NCBI GenBank assembly: GCA_021234155.1
Contig: JAJEKV010000011.1
Span: 5,599,132-5,663,131 of the forward strand
Direction of reading: 5' to 3'
Origin: Isoetes taiwanensis
Taxonomy: Eukaryota > Streptophyta > Lycopodiopsida > Isoetales > Isoetaceae
Length of the DNA stretch: 64,000 nt
Shown piece after piece: positions 10,429 to 22,419 of the stretch (positions are counted from its first letter, which is position 1; each line of letters begins with the position of its first letter). The notes under the pieces were generated by a model. That model made no database searches and was not told where the DNA came from. It worked only from the letters and a program-made list of their open reading frames with translations. Made by a program: the position numbers and the translations under genes.

Positions 10429-11694
10429 GTATGCTAGAATGAAAGAGATACACGATATTTTTTTTCTTTGAAGGACGACAATTTATTATCAAGAAAAATC
10501 AAGATACATACAAGGGAAAACCTAGAGGACGAAATAGTCCACTAAGCAAAACCACCCATACACAGTCCACTCATAGCTATGCAATGAGTAAACTAGATGA
10601 AAACTATAAAGCATAACTATGGCTTTATAGAAAAGCCATGACTAGAGTTGTCCCTTGATGAACCCAAATGGGTTCATTCATACACTTTTTTTGAAATTCT
10701 ATTATAGCTCCGAGATAAAGAATTTGTCTACATACTCACAATATGTTGTCCTCCATGAGTGTACATATATGGAAAATTTATGAAAAATATAGAAAGCTTC
10801 TATTACCAAATATAATGTGGAGCCGAATGCAAAGGGGTCAAGTTTATTCTCAAAGTCTTTAACATTTCTCACATTATTTTGCAAAAATGATTTTTCCTAG
10901 GAATTCTAATTCTTCCATCTTGTAAATCATGATATGAGAAATCTATCGCAAGAAGAATTAGGAAAATCTATGGTAGAATTTCCGAGAAATAATTCCTAAA
11001 AGTTTGAAGTTCAGAAGTTCTTTATGGACCCAGTTAGGTCCCCCGAGGGTCAAAATTTTGAAAATTCATAGTACTACTCCAGTTTTTGAAAAAATGAAAT
11101 CCATTTAGCAAGACGTGTAGTACTTAGTATCTATTTCTATTGAAAAATAATAGTACCTTCACATTCTTATTCTATTTCAAATGTCATGGATATGAAATGG
11201 TTCCTGGATGTCTGTTTTTCAGAAATTCCTTAGGGACTTGATTGGGTCTCTCAAGGATTGAAATTATGATTTGCTCATTGATACATCAAATTTTTATGAA
11301 ATCACATGAAATTTGAAAAATGAGTAGCATTTATAGGCTACGTTAAAAAAAAAAATTAATGTTATCTTGAAATTTGTATTCCATGCTGAGTGTCATGAGA
11401 TTATATCATATCATCGAAACTATTGAATTGAGTGTATTTCAAGGTGCGATTGTGCCAAACTTGTGAAGAATTTTATTTTGCCATTGAATATGGTGGTACA
11501 ACTTCGAGTTAATCTTACAATTCAGGTGTTCATATTTAAAATCTCATAAGTATCATGAAGAACTAATCCCTAATATGGAGAAGGGATTGAGGAACCCATA
11601 CGGGTTGATGAACCCAAATAGGTCCCTGAGACAACTCTAGTGTTAACAATATACGTGGCATGCCTAGTCATCTGTCATATGTCGTATGCTAACA
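10429..11694 (-). repeat. 3' LTR, disrupted by two insertions
   Basis: It is a diverged copy of the 160-bp right LTR, expanded by about 115 bp at 10458-10572 (starts with a T run, like an inverted retroelement tail) and by a 1-kb DNA element at 10641-11641. Confidence 0.75.
10641..11641. mobile_element. 1.0-kb non-autonomous DNA transposon inside the LTR
   Basis: Ends are inverted: ACTAGAGTTGTC at 10641 and GACAACTCTAGT ending 11641, followed inward by imperfect inverted GATGAACCCAAATGGG / CCTATTTGGGTTCATC. The intact LTR at 13.9 kb provides the empty-site comparison and lacks the block. The target duplication is not clear because the flanks have diverged. No transposase is encoded. Confidence 0.65.
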
Positions 11695-12649
11695 TCCTCC
11701 CTGATGACTAGCATGACCCAAAAGATAGAAAAGGAAACTAGAGCTACTAATGTGAAGTATTCCCCCTGAGACATAGAGCTGCCTAGAAGGAATTCAACAT
11801 ATGAAGCAAATTCAACCACAGAAGTAACCATGGATGCCGCTTGATGTTGGTGTTAAGCCATAACACCCTGCCTCTATACCATTCCCTTTTCCAAGAAATA
11901 TAAGGTACGGCATAAAACAAGTCCTTTTATCTTTATAATAAACCATACTCAGCCTTCAACCCAAAGCGCCCTGTTGAATCCTGCAAACATGTACAACTAA
12001 TAAGACTCTGAAAAATGAATGTTTTTGTATCCTCTACTTGACAGTTTGAACATCGTTCGGCCGTAAAAGATAGCACTTGTAAGTCATAACAAGCCTTAGG
12101 TAACCCTACCATATTAAGTGTTAGTGATTGATTTAAAAGCTGCGATGCTAATGCACTTCTGTCAGAAACCAGAAAATCACTCGTTAGTAACACAGAAGTG
12201 TGAAGATCAAATAAACATGATTTCGTTTATGCTTACAACTGTAGCTAATTTCCAACATCTTGTTCGATTCATCAACATCAGTATGACGCACATATCCCAA
12301 ACATTCAGTCAAATTAGAAGGATTTTCCAGAATATGTAAAGTTATATAAAGTGACAGCTACAACACATGATGATTAACTTGAAAAAAAATGGATGGAAAT
12401 GCATCTGTTTGTACATCAAGTTCCATTCAAGGAAACTCAGAAATCTTTACCTCATTAATATGAATTTGCATGGTTCGTATATACCCTACATGTACATCAG
12501 CTGTATCTATAATAAGATCATAGAGTATACCTTGTTCGTAGAAATCAGCACTCCATTCACATATGATTACCATGGGCTCCTCTTTCATTTCATTTCAAAT
12601 ACTCTATATCAGACTAAACTCCGAGAACATCTCTGTTTATAGCATAATC

Positions 12650-13300
12650 TGCTATATCGAAGGAAGCTTGACTCATAGAAGATAGACTAATATCCTGAAG
12701 ATTATCGTCATTAGAAATAATATCCAGATCTTCTAATTTCTTTACCAGCTCTTGTTTGGTCCATGCAGCTTGCTCTTCTCTAATGTGTTCCACAATTTCA
12801 TAATCATCATGATGAAATGTATTAGGAATATCTTCTTGATGAGCATTATAGTATCATCTCTCATGTCTGCGACATTTGCAACCTCATCCTCTTCCTTTGT
12901 CTGATCTAGGTCTTGGTTTTAGGTCGTCCCAAATTGAGATCTTAGATAATCCCACAACTCCTTGGCAGTAAGGAATGATCTTTGGAATAACCCTTGAATG
13001 TAAGGTAGCATCAACCGTGAACACTATGAATTTGTAAACATTTTCTTCTTCAAGAGTAGCTAAACAGTTATTTCCTCCCACAACATGCCACAACCCTTGG
13101 GACATTAATGACCAGGTCATTTGAAATCTCCATTCTTTATAGTTATGAATGTCAACAACTTGCCTTTCAGAGGAGCTATAAGTTGATAAAGCTGCTTCGC
13201 AGACTCAGAAGAAAAATAAACCATGATTAGATTGTCCAGCAAGCCAGTTATAATACATGTAAACTAGTACAAGCCTGATAAGACTGAAGTCTAATAAGAA
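12650..13300 (-). pseudogene. Copia gag-like remnant
   Basis: Minus-strand reading gives SESAKQLYQLIAPLKGKLL, then KELWDYLRSQFGTT (about 12970-12930) followed by acidic EEDEVANVADMRDD. The phrase KE-W-YL-S-FG is typical of UBN2/copia gag polyproteins. Several stops break the frame. Confidence 0.55.
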
Positions 13301-13814
13301 ACCGGAAGAAATCTACACAGTCGTTGATCATGAGATTTGAAGACTTCCAAGGAGCCAACTCCAGATCCAAAGCCACTTAATCTTAAGAGTTTTTGCATTC
13401 ATCTACCATTCCTTATCATCATAAACTTCTCCTGATAAAGTGCTACACAAATCTAATCAGCTCCTTTGTCACAACTACAATTATTCTACAGTTTTGATCA
13501 GATTATTGACAGATACTCTGCTCTTTGCTCCATATCCTCTACGTTCTCAGCCAACAAAGAAGCCGCTATCAAGATGCAACTTGATGCACTTTTAGAAGAT
13601 CCAAAAACAGCTTCCGCCTTATTTGGATCACCAGAAATAGTCTTGACCAATCTTAGCATAAATCATGAGATCCCCAGACCCGTTCTAGACTGATTCTTGC
13701 AATAAATGCAAGAAAAACCGATGCCAATTTCTCAGATCAGACCCGATACCACGTTCTGATCCCATTTGCTATGCTCTAGCACTCATCTCATCCTACATTC
13801 CTACTTTGATACCA

Positions 13815-13974
13815 TGTATGCTAGATTGGAAGAGAACGATATAGCTAGGCTATAAGTAAACTAGATGAAAAACTATAAAGCATGACTATAGCTTTATAGA
13901 AGAGCCATGTCAGCAACATATGTGGCATGCCTAGTCATCTAAGAGTAGCCACGTGTCACATGTCATACGCTAAC
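13815..13974 (-). repeat. 5' LTR of the copia element
   Basis: 160 bp from TGTATGCTAG to GCTAAC. It abuts the primer binding site at 13804-13814. It serves as the unoccupied reference for the insertions in the other LTR. Confidence 0.7.
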
Positions 13975-15400
13975 TATAAGCATTCAAAATGGTTTCACTA
14001 TATTAAACTATTTTGTGCAGATATGGATGGGGGAGGAATTTTTTATCTTCCAAATTGCAACTCAAGTGGACATGCATGTTTGACCTAGGTATTATTGGTG
14101 AAGTAGCTTCGAGATATCTCTACGAAACACCCCATCTAATCAAGAAATAATGAGACAAACGTGCCCCAACAGACAATGTGTCTTATTGTTGTTGGTTTGC
14201 TTTTTTTCCTTGACACCATTTTAGAATGTGGCCCAGTCTTATGTCTTCTAGCCTGGCAATCCTCTTGATGTTGGATTCTCTTTCTTGATGACCTTACAAT
14301 AATGTTGGCAATTCAAGGTTCACGTAGATTTATAACATATGATTTAAATGGTTAGAGACTGGTATTCGTGTGAAAATACGTAAAGATGATGCATCATGTG
14401 GGGCAAGGTTGTAGGGGCTTAGGGTTTTTTGTGACATGATCTGATGCATGCTAGATTTAGAATGGAGTGGTTAAGCGGGGCAAAGTTAGAGGGCGATGAG
14501 CTGGTGGATAACGTTCTGTTGGCCTTATTCATCCCTGCTCCTTTGTAACCAAGCACAGGCGCCTGGGCGGCAGATTTGCAGGCACGAAGGTCGCTTTGAT
14601 TCAGTTGGAGATCCTTACCCAGTGGTTTCTGGCTTGTGTTGGTTTCTGGCAGTGAAAACATTCAAAGCTTGTGTTGGGTGTTGTTTCTGGCCTGTGTAGA
14701 GGGCCTTAAGCCGAGGCTTCAACTAAAGAGCATCCACGGTTTCAATTTTTTTTCTTTCCTTGCATTTATAACAGGGGTGACACATTTGTAACAAAGGCGT
14801 GGCATAAGTGCATGTCATTTTGTGGGTAAACAGAGTGATGTTTTCTTCAGAAATTGATTCTTTTGTGTTGGACGAGAAGCATGTCTGGTGCTGCCTAGTT
14901 TGGCACGGGATTCAATTGTCTAGGTATTGTGTGATGTTTAAAATCATAGCCTGGTGGCATTTGCTTTACAATCTAGAGTAGTTTGGTCTTCTGTAAAATG
15001 GATTGAAGCAGGCCTAGAAGGGGATGGCCATCAAAATGAAGCTTTCTTGCTATGCTTTTAGCTGTTACTGTATTTGAAAAGCTAGAAAGTATGGATGTAT
15101 TGGAGACTTAGTCAGACTTAAATACAATGGTTTTGAGATCCCTAAATAATAGAGCCAAATCAGCATTTGATCCGTCAAATGCTGATGTGTAAGGACATGA
15201 TCTGGTTTCAGGGCATATATACGAGAATGTGCCCACATCCAAGGGTCCAGCCAGAGTGAATAATAGAGGGATACAAGGATAATACAAAGAAAGAAATTAT
15301 AGAAAGTTCAATAGGTTGTTTTTTCTCTTCAAAATTTCAAAAATGTGCAGTTTAGAGTCTACAATGTGTACATTCTCCTAAAATACACTTGAAAATTTGT
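13975..15400. other. Spacer between the copia element and lipase copy 2
   Basis: No convincing gene. Short ORFs near 14419-14699 overlap on opposite strands and show no family motifs. The last 200 bp would include the lipase 3' UTR. Confidence 0.5.
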
Positions 15401-15403
15401 AAA

Positions 15404-16972
15404 TCAGTGCAAAAATTCTTCTTCATCCCGTTGGGGCTGAACCCATTTTCCCTTCTCATTTCTGATGAGGCCCTTGTATTGCTCCTGCCACCAAGATGGA
15501 GGAATTGCTAGATCCTTACGCAAAAAATTGGACGCCTTATTGACCAGAGCAGGGTCTCGATCAGTGCTTGAAAGAAATTCCTTGCCGGAGCCGTGGAACC
15601 CATCAATCAAATGCAAATGAGCCTCCAGATTATGGTGGAAGACTGGGTTCGAAGTGGGCTGCAAAAATGGCGACATATCAGAGCTCAGTTCCAGCTCGGT
15701 GCCCACATGCGAATATGTCCAGGGAAGGTTGTCGATAAATTTCCTGAGCAGTTTGAAATTTTCGTTGAATAGAAGCCCTGGCATTTTGGGCACTACGTCC
15801 TTCTCATTTACTACTCTCAGTGTCTTCACCTGCAGATCCTCACATCTTTTCTTAAAGGCTTCATTTCCAACTCTTGGAGCAGAGAAGGAAATAACAGACA
15901 ATGGTATTTTCTTTTGCTCATCATTTTCAATGCAGGGATGAAACAGGGGCTCCAAATGGTCTCCTCCTTCATGATACTTGCAAGAATTGCTTAAAACATT
16001 TTTACACCTGCTTGTCAGTCCAGATTCAGCTATGTCGTAAGCACTGAGCAGAGCTAGGGCGCCTCCAAGGCTGTGCCCTGTTATTGTTATGCTGATTTCC
16101 TCACCTTCATACATATTGATCAGTCTTTTCAGTTCAAAGAGCAGTTGCTCTCTAGCACTCTGCTGATTGTAACGGCTCTCATTATTTTTTGTTGTGTAAA
16201 GATGCAAAAATCCCCGTTCCACTTTCACGTGCGAGGAATTCAGCCCAAAAGGAGTTAAAATATCCTTGAGATTTTCAAGCCATTCAAGCTGTGTCACAGT
16301 GCCTCTCCACGCAACCACAATATCTCTTCTGCCAAGCCGTTTGATTTCTTCTTCAGAAGTACACACTGCTACATATCCCATCCAATTTGAGTGCTGGCAC
16401 CATGGTTCAATGTTTTTCTCTGGTTTCGCAAAATACCCTTTCAGATCTGACTTTGAAGTAGCATAAACATATTTTGTCACTTCATACCCTGTGTTTGGCA
16501 GACCAACCTCCTTCAAAAATCTGCTTTTGTTGTACTTACAACTTCCGCGGTATTTTGAATGAGGATCATAGTCAAAAGCATCATAGCATGCTTGAGCAAA
16601 TTCCCCATATCTGATAATCTCAGATTTGAGTTGGGTATCCAAGGGATCAAGAAGATCTTGCCAGTTATTGCATCCTTGAATTTCTCTCCATCTTCTGCTC
16701 AAATCCTTCACACAGTTATCCTCATGTTGCACTAGCAGGTTTCTGCTCTCGAAATTTTTAACATGTTGCAGTAGCAGGTTTCTGCTCTCGAAGTTTTTAA
16801 CAGGTGGATCAGGCTGCACTTCTAATTTGAGAGCATAAGCTTTGAATCTAAGGCATGTTGCAAGTGCAAGTGAAGATGGTGCAGCTCGTTGCAGAGAATT
16901 GTGAAGAAAAGAGGATGAGTAATAGAAGCTGTTGGGCAGATCCACAATGCCGGAAGACTTGGATGAGATCAT
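15404..16972 (-). CDS. DAD1-like phospholipase A1 / class 3 lipase, intact copy 2
   Basis: A 522-residue single-exon frame, closely similar to the copy at 931-2445 throughout. GHSLGG supplies the nucleophilic Ser, VNEKDVVPKMPG the Asp and HHNLEAHLHLIDG the His. The N-terminal 40 residues are rich in S, A, L and R, consistent with a plastid transit peptide (inference). The extra length comes mainly from a 13-residue tandem duplication in the linker before the catalytic domain: VKNFESRNLLLQH followed by VKNFESRNLLVQH. The gene ends EEEFLH, like copy 1. It lies outside the inverted-duplication arms, and its 5' flank differs from copy 1, so it is an older paralogue in the same orientation about 13 kb away. 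Confidence 0.9.
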   Translation of the reverse strand: MISSKSSGIVDLPNSFYYSSSFLHNSLQRAAPSSLALATCLRFKAYALKLEVQPDPPVKNFESRNLLLQHVKNFESRNLLVQHEDNCVKDLSRRWREIQGCNNWQDLLDPLDTQLKSEIIRYGEFAQACYDAFDYDPHSKYRGSCKYNKSRFLKEVGLPNTGYEVTKYVYATSKSDLKGYFAKPEKNIEPWCQHSNWMGYVAVCTSEEEIKRLGRRDIVVAWRGTVTQLEWLENLKDILTPFGLNSSHVKVERGFLHLYTTKNNESRYNQQSAREQLLFELKRLINMYEGEEISITITGHSLGGALALLSAYDIAESGLTSRCKNVLSNSCKYHEGGDHLEPLFHPCIENDEQKKIPLSVISFSAPRVGNEAFKKRCEDLQVKTLRVVNEKDVVPKMPGLLFNENFKLLRKFIDNLPWTYSHVGTELELSSDMSPFLQPTSNPVFHHNLEAHLHLIDGFHGSGKEFLSSTDRDPALVNKASNFLRKDLAIPPSWWQEQYKGLIRNEKGKWVQPQRDEEEFLH

Positions 16973-18925
16973 TTTGCATTTTGAAGTTTGAGGGCCATAT
17001 GCCCTGCTTTTAGAGGCATGATTCCAAGCACCGAGTTAATTCAAAGCATGTGTTTTGCGTTTGAAACATATTATATTCTTTTTTATTAGGCTAAGTGCCT
17101 TTGATATCAGATGACTCGTGTGTAGAATTTCCTGTTCAGCTTCATACCGCGTACTAAATCCGAAGAAAAGTATACTTCCGCTCCGACCGCAGGGTATTTG
17201 ACTTTTAAATTGTCAAACAAAGATAATAAGATATGTCTGCCATGGGTGCGAACGAGAATAGCGGAGTTGGGTGGTCCCCTAAAAAATCAGCCCACTCCCT
17301 CAAATTTCCCTCATTCCAGAAAATTTTGGGCAATTTTCTGGCAAGAAAATATATTTTTTTTTTGGTAAAATACGCTAAAAAATGCACACTCATATGTTTT
17401 TTCCAGTAGCCTCAAAATTCAAGCAGCCTCAAATATCAAGCAACATTTTACTGGCTAGACATATTGTAAAATAAAATACCCTAAATACACACTCATATGT
17501 TTTTCCAGTGGCCTCAAATATCAAGCAACATTTGAATGGCTAGGCATATTGCTATTTTCCAGCCCTCATCTGCCTTTTAAGAAACTTTAGGCCATTTCCT
17601 CGTAAAAACCGAGTCCATGAAGTTTGACATGGTACACTACATGCGCAATCCAAGTGGAATTTGAGGATAGTATGAGTCTCCAAGTTGTACTGTTGTACTA
17701 TTGTAAAAGTGGTCAAGCAAACAAGATATTATCAAAAGTAGCAGGAGTAAGTATTTAAAGTCTTTTAAGCTTAGGAATGGAGCCACAAAGTTTGATAGTT
17801 GAGGGTTTTTCACCGAAGGAAATACCTTTGAGGGAATACATACATGTTCCACAAACTTTATATAGCAATTTACTTGTTCCTTTTTTTCTTTTTTTGCAGC
17901 ATTCACACAAGATGCACTCTGGACTACCCCAAATATGTGGGTGCCTCAGACATGAAGTGCACCCTAGTCAATCCTACAGTCCAGATATGGGTCCAGATCA
18001 TTGGATACGTCGATCTTACAGTCCAGAACAATTATGGAAGCCTCGAACACGAGGTGCAACCTAGACTTTCTACGATCGTCAAATTTGTCGATCCTATTAT
18101 CCAGAGCCCATGTGAGCACCCTAGCTCTATCGATTCTTATACAAACCAAAGATTATATAGATAGATGAAACACCTAGCATCTAATAATTTAGCACCAATC
18201 ATCGAAGATCTCAAAGGATTCCAGGACCAGCCTATAATGACCAAAGGCTCACTACCCAATCGAGCCCACAAAAGAGAAGATTTCAATGGGCAAAGTTGGA
18301 AAGAATAGACAGATAAATTCCCCAAAAGGCATGCATCAAATTGATGAAGCATGGATGCCAAATGAAGATGCAATCATGCCAAATGAAGGTGCAGAGACTA
18401 GATTTAGGAGACAACATTCGAAAAAACAAGAAGTTAGTACAGGAGAAAACTACTCCTCACCATCTTTCAACTAGTCCCGCAGACAATCCCAATGGCACCT
18501 TGCGCAATTGCCGGCAACATTTTATCTCTAGACAATGTAGACAATATGGAAGTTATATGACTTGTCATATCCAAGCATTTGAATTATGCTACCACCAACA
18601 GTTGCAAGTAAAAGCTACAAACAAAAACAAATTTCTAAAATAAATGAATAACAATGACTTTTTTAAGAAATACAGTTGTAACAAGTTGGCTTTTTCATTG
18701 TCAAATCACGATTGCAAGTCAAGAAGTGCAAAAACAAACCTAGATCATATAAAAGCTCAATTGTCTCAAACTAAATAATCCAGAGGTAAAGATCATCAAA
18801 GCATCCTTCATCCAAGGTGGTATTCTGTTGTTGGGTGATGTGCAAAACTTACCATTTTGATATATTTTGACCATAGCCGAGCTTGCTTCATAACTTCTAT
18901 GTGTTACTCTAGGCTAGACTTCTAT
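16973..18925. other. Upstream region of lipase copy 2 and AT-rich spacer
   Basis: No gene recognised. On the minus strand an AATATAATATG stretch near 17070 could act as a TATA-like element for the lipase. Degenerate repeats with GATCGTC/GTCGATC words lie at 17930-18130. Confidence 0.45.
17365..17555 (+). repeat. Tandem ~110-bp duplication
   Basis: CACACTCATATGTTTTTTCC ... CCTCAAATATCAAGCAACATTT ... GGCTAGACATATTG occurs twice in succession with small differences. Confidence 0.75.
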
Positions 18926-18927
18926 GA

Positions 18928-19008
18928 GGCCCACTTGAAGAGGTTAAAAAGCAAGTGAGAGAATTGTTAAGCAAAGGTTTTGTACGACCAAGTAAATCAC
19001 CTTTTGCG
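18928..19008 (+). pseudogene. Scrap of Ty3/gypsy reverse transcriptase
   Basis: 27 codons beginning GPLEEVKKQVRELLSKGF and continuing VRPSKSPFA match the conserved start of gypsy RT (E-K-Q-ELL-KGFIRPS-SP). Reading is lost on both sides, and at about 19015 the sequence switches to the 3' side of a minus-strand LINE. The LINE probably landed in, or recombined with, a gypsy element. Confidence 0.7.
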
Positions 19009-19119
19009 AACAATCTGCCTTGGGCTCTAACCACAGCCTCAGGCTGCAATTCCGACCCTATGGGTCCGGCCTTGATCTAGTTCCTGGCAACAATCCTGGA
19101 TTCTTGGTACATGTAGCTC

Positions 19120-19524
19120 CTACAAGCGTTGCCACAACAGGTCCCCAGGGACTGTATCATACGCCGTCTTAAAATCCACAAAACAGCAATACAAATCACG
19201 TCGAGCGTTGCGGCTAGCTTCCATAAGGATTCTGAGAGTAAAAATATAATCACTCGTGGAGTGGGCAGGGCGGAAACCTGCTTGGCCAACTGCAGGTACT
19301 CCAGCTTCCTCCGCCCATTGCGTTAACTTCTTCTCCAGCACACCTGCTAGAAGTTTTGCGAGTAACGGGCTCACCATGATCATACGGTAGTTGGTGGAGT
19401 CATCCCTGCTTCCCGTCTTATGAATAGGGGTGACCTTGCTAACCATCCATTCCTGCGGAGGCCCTCTCTGATGGCCTGATTGATTATCCCTGTCAAAGTC
19501 CCGAGCAAAGCTGGCCCACCCCAT
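19120..19524 (-). pseudogene. LINE reverse transcriptase, N-terminal half
   Basis: Motifs read MVSKVTPIHKTGSRDDSTNY, then QAGFRPAHSTSDYIFTLRIL and DLYCCFVDFKTAYDTVPGDL, the standard LINE RT blocks up to the first catalytic Asp region (FVDFKTAYDT). It is one frame away from the endonuclease ORF, with which it overlaps at 19380-19524, so a frameshift separates the two. The rest of RT is absent. Confidence 0.85.
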
Positions 19525-20921
19525 TTCAACAGCTCGGCCTGAAGTCCCTGCAAGTCCTTTGCTTTACTATTAGCAAGATGCCTAAGACCCTGGTGGATGT
19601 CCTCCTCTGAAAGCTGTAGTGTTTCTCCTAGCTGATCTGGTACGTCAGCGATTGCTCCTGGGGGGTCATACAACTCCTCCAACCGCTGTCTCCACTGGTC
19701 TGAGGTAACATTGTCAGGTGGTTGATGCCTCTTATACAACACTCTACGCCAAAAGGCTTTTGGCTCAGTCATCAGTAGATCAAACATGCGTTGCTGATTT
19801 TCTGCAATGTAGCGATGCTTTTTGGATTTCAAGAATGCCTTATAGTCCCTAATGGCCTGTTGCCGGAGTTGTGGATCTAAGATGGTGCGTAGCTGACTCT
19901 TTAGAGCCTTACATTCAGCATCAAACCAGGGGTTTTGAGGGAATTGCGCAGTGTCCCTTCGCGGGGGCTTTCTAGCTGCAAAGCATTCACTGGCTGCTGC
20001 GAGTAAGGCCTTCACCAACCATTCACACTTATCATGCAATGTATAGAGGGCATCAATCCCATGTAGCTCACGTTCAAGCGCCACCTCATATCCTGCTTGC
20101 TTCCGATAGTTCGGGGTGTATCCCAAACCCCGAGGGCGCCTGTCCTGTGGCCACGCCACTGAGTGCCTCCAATCCAAAGTGACATAAAGTGGATAGTGGT
20201 CTGACAAAGTCTCTTCATCTCTTGTTCCTGTGCCTGTCGTGAAATCTCTAATGATATCAAGTTCTAGCACTGGAGCTAGGAGATAGTCTACCACGCTGGC
20301 TCCACCATCGCCCCCGTCACTTCTGCAAGTGAAGCCCCCTGATCGCGGCCATCTGAGCATACCATTGCAGATCACCATGTCAAAGATCTGACATAGCTGG
20401 ACCAACTCTCTTCCGAAGGCTCCAGAGACTGTATCCTGGGAGCGTCTTGCATGCTGGGATGCCTCCGTTTCTAGCCAAAGTGGGTTGGAGTCAGCATTTC
20501 CCTGAAAGGTGACCGACTGCCACTGTGCCGTATGTGCATTGAAATCTCCCAATAAAAATACACGACCCTCCTGGCGATACTGCTCTATGTCATCATACAG
20601 TTCCCTATAGGGCATGTGCACATCTATATCTGCCTGATGAACCCTGTAGAACTTAAAAGTTTCATGGGGTATATAACATCCTACGATAAACAATGGGCGA
20701 CGGTGAGGCTGCAGCACTCGTATCCACAGGTAGCGGTTGAGTCTATCAGCCTTGTGGAGCGAGACTGTGGATGCTATAGCATCTTTGAAGTAGCACGCGA
20801 CCCCTCCATACCCTCGCTTGCCATGGCGCTCATTGGCCAGTGAGAAATGATGGTACCCTGGGATGTCCCGTAACAGATGACCACTATATTCCCATGTCTC
20901 TTGCAAGAAGATGATGTCCAT
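19380..20921 (-). pseudogene. LINE ORF2: AP endonuclease and start of RT
   Basis: A 513-residue open frame. It starts MDIIFLQETWEYSG (endonuclease block with catalytic Glu) and continues GYGGVACYFKD, VFLLGDFNAHT (about residue 140) and LSDHYPLYVTLDW (the SDH catalytic block, about 245), so all main APE motifs are intact. Its C-terminal part carries NSKAKDLQGLQAELLKWGG, the LINE RT entry motif. It breaks by frameshift at about 19440. This is the best-preserved LINE coding segment in the window. It lacks a complete RT and cannot be autonomous. Confidence 0.85.
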
Positions 20922-21005
20922 GCCTGTAACAATTTCAGCAATGCCCTCGCCGCGCTTCCAGGGAAATCCCCTATAGTTTCACGATACAATTCGAAGGCAC
21001 TCTTC

Positions 21006-21684
21006 CTATGCTGTCTGTGGTGACTGCCCTATCCCAGTCCCCATGGAGGCTGTAGGAGTTGGGCCATTGGCAGGTGTCGGGGCTCTCATGTCCGGCTCGG
21101 CTGCTATGGGTGGTGCCCGGGTACTTGGTCCTGGCTGCTGTGTGTGATCCACCATTCTGGAGGTGGAGGATCCAGATGTGTTTGGTCCCCTGGTCGCCGC
21201 TTCTGCCACTGTTGGCCGTGGAGGCACAAAGACCTTCATCTTGCCATTCACCATGCTTGCCGACCCCCCTGCCTGCCTGACCTGTCTAATCTTGCCTCTC
21301 CTTTTGTTGAGCCGAGGTCAGATCCATGTCTAAGTACACCAATGTCCCCTTCAAGCGACTAGCGCGTTGCAGCATCAACGTCTTCGATGCCTAGTCGAGC
21401 ACTGTGAGTTTAACTAACCGGGGTCTCACGCTTGGCCCTCCGACTCTGGTCAGGTTTCTTACTGTTAAGTGCTGCAATTGGAGCCTTGCCAATACCAGAG
21501 CATGGAGCTTAGCTGGGAGATCTTCCCCCTGTTCTTCAGGCAAGCCCCGAACCACAATGTTCAGCCGACGAGACTGGCGGTCCTTCTCCTTGCAAAGGAC
21601 CCGTCTAATTCCCTGTGCAACCTCTGCCTCAGGTATTGGGCATGGTGATGGTGCTGCCCCTGTGGTGGTACTTGTCTGTTTCAT
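21006..21684 (-). pseudogene. LINE ORF1 segment with RRM-like core
   Basis: Minus-strand residues include RQSRRLNIVVRGLPEEQGED and LTVRNLTRVGGPSVRPRLVK, which resemble the L1 ORF1 RNA-recognition-like fold (R-NIVI-GLPE ... R-G). A Pro/Thr/Ala-rich tail follows (PTPANGPTPTAS). The frame is interrupted between the two parts. Confidence 0.65.
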
Positions 21685-21853
21685 CTACATGCGCAGATCA
21701 TACATCTCCTGCTGGAACTCGACCATCCTCTTCTCAAGGGCCGAAAGCCTGGGCGCTGCCTCTTGACTTTCAGGCTGTCTCTTTTCTAGGGTGTCCAATC
21801 TCCCCTGCATCCCAGACATTGTAGCCTCCTGGTTTGCCAACCGGCCGTTTGGG

Positions 21854-22410
21854 GCATTAGAGGAAAAATGAGATCACATTTTGTCTCATTAAGGGATGCT
21901 TAAAATGCCATGTCAGCTTTTTAAACTGTCCAATAAGAGAAGAGCTCCAGTATATCTCATTCCAGTATTATGTGCCAGCCTGTAATTAATGCACCTGCAA
22001 CTAACTTCTGTAGTATCATTTTTTCATTATAACTTTTGATCCAGAACTCCGATTCAAAAACTTTTTGTAGCAATGGGTTCGTCTTCACAAGATCTATCTA
22101 GTGATAACCCATTTATACATCTTTTACGATATAAATATATAAGAAATAAGCCAAAAATCATATTTTTTTAAGGTTAACGCATATGACCATATTGAAATAC
22201 ATCATAACCATATATCATTGGAAAGATCTTTTCATTCCGCATCTAATGCAACAACTGCCGCAACATTTTTACAAGTGGATCAAAAGTTATGGGGGAAAAA
22301 CAACAGCAATAAAGTTGTTGGTGTTGCATTAATTGCAGTTAATAGAGAGTAGCCATTCCATTGGAGGATTCTTATGGGGATGAAATAAGATCTCAAATTT
22401 CCTCTAATGC
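21854..22410. mobile_element. 557-bp inverted-repeat element inside LINE ORF1
   Basis: Left end GCATTAGAGGAAAAATGAG and right end CTCAAATTTCCTCTAATGC are inverted copies. The block splits the LINE ORF1 coding region, whose coiled-coil part resumes at 22393-22430. No transposase. The target duplication is unclear; the flanks contain GCCAACC and CAACCAAC. Confidence 0.65.
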
Positions 22411-22419
22411 AACCAACTG

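Larger units (their letters stand above)
10429..13974 (-). mobile_element. Small copia-type LTR retrotransposon, minus orientation
   Basis: The right (5') LTR is 13815-13974 and the left (3') LTR 10429-11694; both share TGTATGCTAG at one edge, ACTATAAAGCAT(G/A)ACTAT inside, GTGGCATGCCTAGTCATCT, and ATACGCTAAC / GTATGCTAACA at the other. Next to the right LTR, 13804-13814 reads TGGTATCAAAG on the minus strand, close to the initiator-Met tRNA primer binding site of copia elements. Next to the left LTR, AGGGAGGA (minus, 11702-11695) is a polypurine tract. The interior is only about 2.1 kb and carries a gag-like remnant but no RT, integrase or protease that I can see, so this is a non-autonomous or deleted element. 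Confidence 0.8.
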
